A stretch of DNA of 5,934 nucleotides from Lachnospiraceae bacterium (lineage in GTDB: Bacteria > Bacillota > Clostridia > Lachnospirales > Lachnospiraceae): the NCBI GenBank assembly GCA_900759225.1, contig CAAEUM010000291.1, forward strand, positions 1 through 5,934. Reading direction: 5' to 3'. Position numbers and translations under genes: made by a program. The notes beneath the pieces are model-generated. The model made no database searches, was not told where the DNA came from, and saw nothing but the letters and a program-made list of their open reading frames with translations. This document shows positions 1 to 4,906 of this stretch, piece after piece (within the stretch, counting starts at the first letter, position 1; each line of letters starts with the position of its first letter).

Positions 1-8
1 AAGTAATC

Positions 9-959
9 ATGGCAAAGTACACGATCAAGCGGCTGTTACAATCACTTGTAACAGTCCTGGTTGTGGCAACCATTGTTTTTCTGCTTATGCGTATGCTTCC
101 TACTGATTATTACTTTACGGAAGATCAGGTAATGAAACTTACGGAAGAGCAGAAGAATGACCAGTTGCTGGCAGCCGGCCTCTTAGACCCTATTGACCAG
201 CAGCTCCTTCGGTTTTATAGGCAGCTTATGCAATTCGACTTTGGTACGTCGAGGCGCATTCAGAACGGAGCTCCTGTTCTTAAGGTGATCGGAACAAAAT
301 TTGCAATATCTATGCGTCTGGGCAGTACGGCTCTGGGCATCGCGCTGGTTTTAGGCGTATTTATGGGTATTATCCAGTCACGTCACAAGGACCGCTTTCT
401 TGACCATGTGGGAACCGCCTACACAATTTTTGTAAATGCGGTGCCGCCTCTGGTATCCTATTCCCTGGTACTGGCAGTGGGTTCAAATCTATTGGGGCTG
501 CCCACCCTGTATTCAACCAGGAATGCAGCGCGATCCAGTATTCTTCCCATCATCTGCCTTTCATTGGCATCCATTGCACACTATGCGCTGTGGACCAGAA
601 GATATATGGTAGATGAGCTCAACAAAGATTATATTAAGCTGGCCCGGATCAAGGGTATGTCATCTAAGGATATTATGGTAAAGCATGTGCTGAAAAATGC
701 ATTTGTTCCTTTAGTACAGTATATTCCTACATCTTTCCTTCTTACGATCAGTGGTTCTCTTTTGGCAGAACGGTTCTTTTCCGTTCCGGGCATGGGCCCG
801 CTTCTGACTGATGCCATTACACGCTATGATTTGAATGTAGTCCAGACACTGGTGATCATTTATGCAACTCTGGGCGTAGTGGGTGTATTTTTGGGAGATG
901 TGCTTATGATGGTATTAGACCCAAGGATCAAGCTGGCAGACAAAGGAGGGAGCCGATAA
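9..959 (+). CDS. oppB: Peptide ABC transporter permease, OppB/DppB family
   Basis: This 316-residue protein is one of two membrane subunits of a peptide/nickel-type ABC importer and helps form the channel through the cytoplasmic membrane. An N-terminal helix (about 8-29) is followed by an outward loop (30-98), as usual in OppB. Five more hydrophobic segments follow at roughly 99-122, 134-160, 177-196, 237-255 and 278-303. The EAA-type coupling loop that docks on the ATPase lies at about 207-235 and includes LARIKGMSSKDI. The family motif ERFFSVPGMG (254-263) precedes the last helix, and the protein ends with the typical LDPR. The usual PGDP after helix 1 is replaced by PTDYY (31-35). Only eight bases precede the start, so its ribosome site cannot be judged; a TAA at 4-6 could end an upstream gene, perhaps oppA. 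The length is normal and the start matches the family N-terminus. The substrate, peptides in general, is inferred from family and neighbours. Confidence 0.93.
   Translation: MAKYTIKRLLQSLVTVLVVATIVFLLMRMLPTDYYFTEDQVMKLTEEQKNDQLLAAGLLDPIDQQLLRFYRQLMQFDFGTSRRIQNGAPVLKVIGTKFAISMRLGSTALGIALVLGVFMGIIQSRHKDRFLDHVGTAYTIFVNAVPPLVSYSLVLAVGSNLLGLPTLYSTRNAARSSILPIICLSLASIAHYALWTRRYMVDELNKDYIKLARIKGMSSKDIMVKHVLKNAFVPLVQYIPTSFLLTISGSLLAERFFSVPGMGPLLTDAITRYDLNVVQTLVIIYATLGVVGVFLGDVLMMVLDPRIKLADKGGSR
942..950 (+). promoter_or_regulatory. Ribosome binding site of oppC
   Basis: AAAGGAGGG lies inside the last codons of oppB, nine bases before the oppC ATG. It is a near-perfect anti-16S match. It supports a start directly abutting the oppB stop (TAA 957-959, ATG 960-962), so the two permeases are probably translated together in equal amounts. 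Confidence 0.85.
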
Positions 960-1886
960 ATGGATAACAATCAGGACAGCCGCTTCCAGTTTGCGGAATA
1001 TTCAGCGGAAGCAGCAGAGCGCATCGGCTACTCTGACTATTCCTACTGGAAGTCTGTATTTCAGAACTTTTTAAAGAAAAAATCTGCGGTTGTAATGGCG
1101 GCTATTTTCTTTGCGCTGGTGTTCTTTTCCTTTATCGCTTTAAGGATTGGAAAATACGATTATGCAGATGCACAGATTATGGCAGACGCGAGCCTGGCAT
1201 TTACAAAGCCAAATGGGGAATTCTGGTTTGGTACGGACAACCTGGGACGTGATTACTGGTGCCAGGTGTGGTATGCAGCCCAGATTTCCATTAAGCTCGC
1301 TTTGATCGTAGCTCTTGGTGAGTGTGTCCTTGGGGTTACCATTGGATGTATCTGGGGCTATGTGCGAAGCCTGGACCGTATTTTTACAGAAATTTACAAT
1401 ATAATCAACAATATCCCCATCATCATTTACATGACCCTGGCAGCCCTGCTGTTTGGACAGAGCTTCCGCAATATGGCGATTGCCATGATCGCAGTGGGCT
1501 GGCTGGTGATGGCCCGCAATGTGCGGAATCTGGTATTAATGTACCGTGACCGGGAGTATAACCTGGCATCACGCTGCCTTGGAACTCCGGTATGGCGTAT
1601 CCTGGTGAAGAATATCTTCCCATACTTGATCAGCGTTGTTATTTTGAGGCTGGCACTGTCTATTCCTCAGACGATCGCGCTTGAATCCACTCTTTCCTAT
1701 CTTGGACTGGGCCTGGATGTAAATACGCCTTCTCTGGGAATCCTTTTAAGGAATGCCCGCAACTATTTCCTTCAGTATCCGTACCTTCTGGTGTTCCCGG
1801 CAGTGATCGTATCCTTAATTACCATCACCTTCTATCTGGTGGGAAATGCCTTCTCGGATGCTGCGGACCCAAGAAATCATGTGTAG
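960..1886 (+). CDS. oppC: Peptide ABC transporter permease, OppC/DppC family
   Basis: This is the second membrane subunit of the importer, 308 residues, expected to pair with OppB. A soluble N-terminus of about 40 residues precedes helix 1 (43-62), as usual for OppC. The hallmark FGTDNLGRDYW is at 90-100. Further hydrophobic segments are at about 111-136, 152-166, 171-193, 224-246 and 278-298. The EAA coupling loop is at about 198-222 (YNLASRCLGTPVWRILVKNI). ESTLSYLGLGL (242-252) is a conserved family block. The C-terminus, VGNAFSDAADPR, corresponds to the usual GDGLRDALDPR with changes in the first half. It starts the base after the oppB stop, with a strong ribosome site inside oppB. Nothing is broken or missing. 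Confidence 0.93.
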   Translation: MDNNQDSRFQFAEYSAEAAERIGYSDYSYWKSVFQNFLKKKSAVVMAAIFFALVFFSFIALRIGKYDYADAQIMADASLAFTKPNGEFWFGTDNLGRDYWCQVWYAAQISIKLALIVALGECVLGVTIGCIWGYVRSLDRIFTEIYNIINNIPIIIYMTLAALLFGQSFRNMAIAMIAVGWLVMARNVRNLVLMYRDREYNLASRCLGTPVWRILVKNIFPYLISVVILRLALSIPQTIALESTLSYLGLGLDVNTPSLGILLRNARNYFLQYPYLLVFPAVIVSLITITFYLVGNAFSDAADPRNHV

Positions 1887-1889
1887 AAC

Positions 1890-1894
1890 GGAGG
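1890..1894 (+). promoter_or_regulatory. Ribosome binding site that sets the oppD start
   Basis: GGAGG lies eight bases before the ATG at 1903. The same reading frame stays open upstream to an ATG at 1846, but that would overlap oppC by 41 bases. The extra residues do not resemble the family N-terminus, and no comparable site precedes 1846. The start at 1903 is therefore preferred. Confidence 0.85.
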
Positions 1895-1902
1895 AAACAG
1901 AA

Positions 1903-2952
1903 ATGGCAACTACGAAAAAGACACCGATTCTGTCTGCCAGGGATGTGGAAATCCAGTTCAGCCTCAGAGGCAGGAAGCTTAATGCGATCCGTAAATGCTC
2001 CCTGGACTTATATGAGGGGGAAACACTTGCTATTGTAGGTGAGTCCGGTTCCGGTAAGTCTGTATTTACAAAGTCCTTTTTAGGTATGCTGGATGCCAAT
2101 GGTTCCGTCACAGGCGGTTCTATCCTGTTTGAGGGCAATGACCTGGCATCCTACAAGACGGAAAAAGAATGGATGACCATTCGCGGAAAGAAAATTTCCA
2201 TGGTCATGCAGGATCCAATGACATCCTTAAACCCTTTAAAGAAGATTGGACGCCAGATCGAGGAGAGCATTGAGTTAAATCAGAATATCAAGGGGCCAAA
2301 GGCAAAGGAGATGGCGCTTGATATGCTGCGCAAGGTTGGGATCCCCGATGCAGAGCGCCGCTACAACCAGTATCCTCATGAATTTTCAGGCGGTATGCGC
2401 CAGAGGGTGGTGATCGCCATTGCGGCAGCCTGCCGTCCCCGCATTTTAATCTGTGATGAGCCTACAACGGCCCTTGATGTTACCATCCAGGCGCAGATTT
2501 TGGAGCTGATCCGCAATCTGCAGAAGGAGCTGAATATGACCGTTGTCTACATTACCCATGACCTGGGTGTTGTAGCCAATGTGGCAGACCGGGTAGCTGT
2601 TATGTACGCGGGACAGATCGTGGAATACGGCATGGCGGAGGAAATTTTTTATAATGCATGGCATCCTTATACCTGGGCCCTTCTTTCTGCACTTCCGCAG
2701 CTTGGTGTAAAGGGAGAGGAGCTTCCAACGATTGAGGGAACGCCGCCAAACCTGTTTAATGAAATTAAGGGGGATGCTTTTGCACCGAGAAATAAGCGTG
2801 CTCTGGCCATTGACTTTGAGGAGGAGCCGCCATTCTTTGATGTGACAGAAACCCATAAAGCAAAGACCTGGTATTTAGATCCCAGGGCTCCCAAAATTGA
2901 GCAGCCGGATTCTATCCGCAAGCTTAGGGAGAAAATGATTGGAAAGAGGTAA
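1903..2952 (+). CDS. oppD: Peptide ABC transporter ATP-binding subunit, OppD/DppD family
   Basis: This 349-residue cytoplasmic ATPase powers uptake together with OppF. All nucleotide-binding elements are present: Walker A GESGSGKS (46-53), Q-loop Gln103 in [11 protein letters not shown], signature SGGMRQR (162-168), Walker B ILICDEP (181-187) with catalytic Glu186, D-loop TALD, and switch His219 in ITHD. After the ATPase domain comes the oligopeptide-transporter C-terminal extension, starting around [12 protein letters not shown]. In many relatives this extension carries four cysteines in a GCxFxxRCxxAxxxC...C pattern; here the matching positions read [15 protein letters not shown] and TWYL, so none remain. 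I recall similar cysteine-free tails in other Firmicutes. The gene starts 16 bases after oppC with its own GGAGG site, and oppF follows after five bases. The choice between oligo- and dipeptide specificity is not readable here. Confidence 0.93.
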   Translation: MATTKKTPILSARDVEIQFSLRGRKLNAIRKCSLDLYEGETLAIVGESGSGKSVFTKSFLGMLDANGSVTGGSILFEGNDLASYKTEKEWMTIRGKKISMVMQDPMTSLNPLKKIGRQIEESIELNQNIKGPKAKEMALDMLRKVGIPDAERRYNQYPHEFSGGMRQRVVIAIAAACRPRILICDEPTTALDVTIQAQILELIRNLQKELNMTVVYITHDLGVVANVADRVAVMYAGQIVEYGMAEEIFYNAWHPYTWALLSALPQLGVKGEELPTIEGTPPNLFNEIKGDAFAPRNKRALAIDFEEEPPFFDVTETHKAKTWYLDPRAPKIEQPDSIRKLREKMIGKR

Positions 2953-2957
2953 GATGC

Positions 2958-3896
2958 ATGGCTGAGAGAGAAAAATTAATAGAAATCAAAAATCTGCAGA
3001 TTACCTTTGGAAGCGGTAAAAAGAAGTTTGTGGCTGTAGACCATGTAAATTTCGATATTTATAAGGGGGAGACCTTTTCACTGGTAGGTGAGTCCGGTTC
3101 CGGAAAAACCACCATTGGAAGGGCAATTACCCGCATTAATCCTGTTTCCGGCGGAGAAATTCTTTATAGAGGGCAGAGGATCAGCGGAAAGATCTCTAAG
3201 TCCCTGGACCGGGAGGTTGTAAAATCCTGTCAGATGATCTTCCAGGATCCCATGGCCTCCTTAAATGAGCGCGCCAAGGTAGACTATATTGTATCTGAAG
3301 GCCTGATCAATTTTCATCTGTATAAGGATGAGAATGACCGTAAGCGCAAGGTGGAGAATGCACTGCGTGAGGTAGGGCTTTTGCCGGAGTTTGCCTCCCG
3401 GTTCCCACATGAGTTTTCCGGCGGGCAGCGCCAGCGTATCGGTATTGCAAGGGCACTTATTATGGAGCCGGAATTTGTTGTGGCAGATGAGCCTATTTCT
3501 GCCCTGGATGTTTCCATCCGTGCCCAGGTACTGAACCTGTTAAATGAACTGAAAAAGAGCAGAGGCTTGACCTATCTTTTCATTGCCCATGACCTTTCGG
3601 TAGTACGTTTTATTTCAGATCGTATTGCAGTGATCCATAAGGGGCGGATCGTGGAGCTGGCGGAAGCGGAGGAGTTGTTCCTTCATCCCCTTCATCCTTA
3701 CACAAAGGCCCTTCTGTCTGCTGTGCCGATTCCTGACCCGGAGCTTGAAAAGAATAAGAAGCTTCTTGTTTATGATCCATCCATCCATGATTACAGCGTA
3801 GACGGTCCTGTTTGGGAGGAGCTTCTTCCCGGACACTTTGTCTATGGAAATCAGAGGGAGCTGGAGGGATACCGCAGAGAGATCGAGGAAGCTTGA
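2958..3896 (+). CDS. oppF: Peptide ABC transporter ATP-binding subunit, OppF/DppF family
   Basis: This 312-residue protein is the second ATPase of the importer, expected to form a heterodimer with OppD at the cytoplasmic face. It has Walker A GESGSGKT (44-51), Q-loop Gln96 in [13 protein letters not shown], signature SGGQRQR (154-160), Walker B VVADEP (174-179) with catalytic Glu178, SALD D-loop, and switch His211 in IAHD. The region [15 protein letters not shown] starts the family C-terminal extension. That tail then reads YDPSIHDY and ends around [10 protein letters not shown], without the cysteine-rich pattern of many relatives. The start at 2958 has AAAGAGG at 2943-2949. An ATG at 2954 is excluded because it meets a stop after three codons. 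The TGA stop overlaps the next gene's ATG. Length and motifs indicate a functional protein. Confidence 0.93.
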   Translation: MAEREKLIEIKNLQITFGSGKKKFVAVDHVNFDIYKGETFSLVGESGSGKTTIGRAITRINPVSGGEILYRGQRISGKISKSLDREVVKSCQMIFQDPMASLNERAKVDYIVSEGLINFHLYKDENDRKRKVENALREVGLLPEFASRFPHEFSGGQRQRIGIARALIMEPEFVVADEPISALDVSIRAQVLNLLNELKKSRGLTYLFIAHDLSVVRFISDRIAVIHKGRIVELAEAEELFLHPLHPYTKALLSAVPIPDPELEKNKKLLVYDPSIHDYSVDGPVWEELLPGHFVYGNQRELEGYRREIEEA

Positions 3897-4282
3897 TGAA
3901 GGATTATATGATTCGGCCCATTGTATATAAATGTGTGTCAAGAGGAGCGCTGGCTGTAACAGCCCTTCTTCTGTGGAATCGCTTTTTTGGTAAAAGCAGC
4001 CATCTCACCCTTTTGGGGGATGGCTGTTTTTCGGCTGGAATCTTCTTTTTGTGTATGGCCTGGTTTTCCTATCTGCGCCTTGACGGTGTGAGAATCAACC
4101 GCCTGTTTGATAAGGTGCAGAGGAAAAAGAAACCACGCAGGGGGAACAGCGATATTGTGGATTTTGCAGATGAGCATATTGTTTCTTTTGATGAGCTTGA
4201 TGACAGGGAGCGCTCCCTGTGCAGCCTGGCTGCGAATCTTATCTGCGCGGGAGGGTTTCTTCTTGTGTGGATCGTATTTTAG
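3896..4282 (+). CDS. Small membrane protein of unknown function, coupled to oppF
   Basis: I cannot name this 128-residue protein. It has three hydrophobic segments, about 17-31, 42-60 and 108-128. The second is followed by a positive stretch, QRKKKPRR (75-82). An acidic, probably cytoplasmic loop follows (IVDFADEHIVSFDELDD, 87-103). The third ends at the C-terminus, like a tail anchor. I have the impression of similar small proteins in Lachnospiraceae, with the WFSYLRLDGV block (56-65) conserved, but cannot verify this. The frame is open further upstream to an ATG at 3812, but the start at 3896 is favoured: it overlaps the oppF stop by one base, and GAGGAA lies at 3885-3890. This suggests translational coupling to the transporter operon, although a role in peptide uptake is only a guess. 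A terminator-like hairpin lies inside the gene. Confidence 0.7.
   Translation: MKDYMIRPIVYKCVSRGALAVTALLLWNRFFGKSSHLTLLGDGCFSAGIFFLCMAWFSYLRLDGVRINRLFDKVQRKKKPRRGNSDIVDFADEHIVSFDELDDRERSLCSLAANLICAGGFLLVWIVF
3992..4031 (+). terminator. Terminator-like hairpin inside the small membrane gene
   Basis: CAGCCATC (3997-4004) pairs perfectly with GATGGCTG (4019-4026), and inner CCC (4008-4010) can pair with GGG (4015-4017) around a TTTT loop. The stem is followed by TTTTT (4027-4031) and preceded by AAAA (3992-3995). It has the form of an intrinsic terminator, and being flanked by A and T runs it could act in both directions. It falls about 100 bases after the oppF stop but within codons 33-46 of the next gene. 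Whether it ends most opp transcripts is inference. Confidence 0.55.
4203..4220. repeat. Perfect 18-bp palindrome
   Basis: The sequence ACAGGGAGCGCTCCCTGT is identical to its own reverse complement, with no spacer. It lies in the coding sequence of the small membrane protein (residues 103-109), about 60 bases before its stop. It has no T-run, so it is not a terminator. It could be a protein-binding site, or chance in a coding sequence. Confidence 0.6.
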
Positions 4283-4579
4283 ATGACTGGCATGAGCCGG
4301 ATTCCGGCCATCGCCTTCATGGTTTCACCCATCCCAGACAGGCTCTTTTTAGTGCCTACCAGGAGTTTAGTTTAAAGCCAATAGAGGAAAATATGATACT
4401 AAGCCATATGCTCCCTTTGCTTCCCGTACTTCCAAAGTCAAAAGAAGCCTGGCTTTTATGCCTTGCTGACAAATACTGCGCTTGACAGAAACACTTTCGC
4501 CCTTTCTTTTAAAAGCAGGGCGTTTGGGGATGAGTCTTTAAAGTCTGCCTGGATGGAGAATATGTACTTCAAATATTGA
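4283..4579 (+). pseudogene. Remnant of an HD-domain phosphohydrolase-like gene
   Basis: The frame read from 4285 to 4485 gives DWHEPDSGHRLHGFTHPRQA, then a block containing SHMLPLLPVLP, then EAWLLCLADKYCA. I recognise this as the second half of a Firmicute HD-domain protein family whose full members run about 150-200 residues and carry the metal-binding H...HD in the missing first half. No start codon with a ribosome site precedes it: the frame begins inside the membrane protein gene (GTG at 4219), and similarity starts only about where that gene stops. At 4483 the frame hits TGA. Restoring one T there (GCTTG to GCTTTG) continues as ALTETLSPFLLKAGRLG until TAA at 4539. A second one-base shift near 4526-4529 would extend it to TGA at 4577. 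It is therefore a 5'-deleted, frameshifted relic with no expected activity. The outer limits are approximate. Confidence 0.7.
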
Positions 4580-4605
4580 AAAAATAAAATATCATTTAAA
4601 AGAAT

Positions 4606-4643
4606 GCGGTATAACTTCAAAAGGGAGTTGTACCGTTTTTGTT
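4606..4643 (+). terminator. Intrinsic terminator after the HD remnant
   Basis: CGGTATAACTTC (4607-4618) pairs along all 12 positions, two of them G-U, with GGAGTTGTACCG (4624-4635) around the loop AAAAG. Five T residues follow at 4636-4640, then GTT. This is a textbook rho-independent terminator. It would end any transcript reading through from the opp operon and isolate the downstream gene. Confidence 0.8.
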
Positions 4644-4666
4644 ATAGGAAATTGTATCCTATGACA
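4640..4666. repeat. Inverted repeat beside the terminator
   Basis: TGTTATAGGA (4640-4649) faces TCCTATGACA (4657-4666) across a seven-base spacer; nine of ten positions are complementary and the tenth is a G-T pair. It starts in the last T of the terminator T-run. No T-run follows it on either strand in the sense needed for termination, so it is better read as an operator-like site or part of a structured or repetitive element. Confidence 0.6.
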
Positions 4667-4677
4667 TAAAAGACGCT

Positions 4678-4697
4678 CCGCAGGGATCGCCATGCGG
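4678..4697. repeat. Short inverted repeat in the spacer
   Basis: CCGCA (4678-4682) and TGCGG (4693-4697) are complementary, with GG and CC inside able to pair after one mismatch, leaving a loop of ATCG. It is a compact G+C-rich hairpin in an otherwise A+T-rich spacer, between two other inverted repeats. Confidence 0.5.
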
Positions 4698-4703
4698 TAC
4701 ACA

Positions 4704-4740
4704 TTTTCAACAGACGAAATTTGTGGAGTATCGTTGAAAA
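4704..4740. repeat. Inverted repeat with 8-bp arms
   Basis: TTTTCAAC (4704-4711) and GTTGAAAA (4733-4740) are perfect reverse complements 21 bases apart. The loop contains a near-palindrome, ACGAAATTTGT (4714-4724). No function is assignable from sequence. It is the last of the consecutive dyads in the spacer. Confidence 0.55.
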
Positions 4741-4817
4741 GTAATGCACTCACTGCCCTGACTAAAAAATTGATGTAAAATCGAAAAAGTGTCATACTAA
4801 TTCAAAAAGCAACCTCA

Positions 4818-4846
4818 TTGTCTTGAATGGATTAAAAATGTATAAT
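4818..4846 (+). promoter_or_regulatory. Sigma-A-type promoter of the sugar-binding protein gene
   Basis: A perfect -10 box TATAAT (4841-4846) has TG directly in front. It lies 17 bases after a -35-like TTGTCT (4818-4823; four of six matches to TTGACA). Transcription would start near 4853, giving a leader of about 54 bases before the ATG at 4907. The -10 box sits within an A+T-rich inverted repeat, ATTAAAAAT (4831-4839) and ATTTTTATT (4845-4853). I see no catabolite-repression site. A weaker alternative is TTGATG (4770-4775) with CATACT (4793-4798), also 17 bases apart. Confidence 0.7.
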
Positions 4847-4892
4847 TTTTATTGTAAGAAACAAGAAAATAACAGCAATTATAACAAGAAAT

Positions 4893-4897
4893 GGGGG
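4893..4897 (+). promoter_or_regulatory. Ribosome binding site for the lipoprotein gene
   Basis: GGGGG lies nine bases before the ATG at 4907. It is G-rich rather than the usual AGGAGG, but spacing and position fit. The ATG at 4891 overlapping it reaches a stop after ten codons, which supports 4907 as the start. Confidence 0.6.
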
Positions 4898-4906
4898 TTA
4901 CAAATT

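Larger units (their letters stand above)
4580..4906. other. Non-coding spacer between two transcription units
   Basis: This A+T-rich stretch separates the HD remnant from the sugar-binding lipoprotein gene. It holds a terminator, three more inverted repeats, a promoter and a ribosome binding site, listed separately. Neither strand carries a convincing gene. A 67-codon minus-strand frame (4592-4795) has no ribosome site and runs through all the hairpins. A 28-codon plus-strand frame (4692-4778) is preceded by AGGG but is not recognisable. The dense secondary structure from 4606 to 4740 is unusual for a simple spacer and may be an inserted repeat element or a structured RNA. Confidence 0.7.

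Noticed and set aside
1846..1902. In-frame upstream extension of oppD to an ATG at 1846
   Set aside because: It would overlap oppC and add 19 residues unlike the family, whereas GGAGG sits correctly before 1903.
2034..3106. A shared 20-base identical stretch around the Walker A codons of oppD and oppF
   Set aside because: It encodes the conserved GESGSGK nucleotide-binding loop in paralogous ATPases; shared ancestry and constraint explain it without a recombination event.
4483..4512. Perfect TTGACA -35 box at 4483-4488
   Set aside because: No acceptable -10 box lies 16-18 bases downstream, and the hexamer arises at the frameshift scar in the HD remnant, so it is probably accidental.
4498..4526. 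Inverted repeat CGCCCT/AGGGCG followed by TTT
   Set aside because: A terminator was considered, but the stem is only six pairs with a 13-base loop and the T-run is three bases long. A far better terminator lies at 4606-4643.
4692..4778. A 28-codon plus-strand frame starting ATG CGG TAC with AGGG six bases upstream
   Set aside because: It is too short to judge, has no recognisable domain, and overlaps two inverted repeats. It could matter only if the region proves to be a repeated element or shows protein-level conservation.
4592..4795. A 67-codon minus-strand open frame in the spacer
   Set aside because: It has no ribosome site, crosses the terminator and all the inverted repeats, and its translation is unrecognisable; it is better explained as chance reading of structured non-coding DNA.
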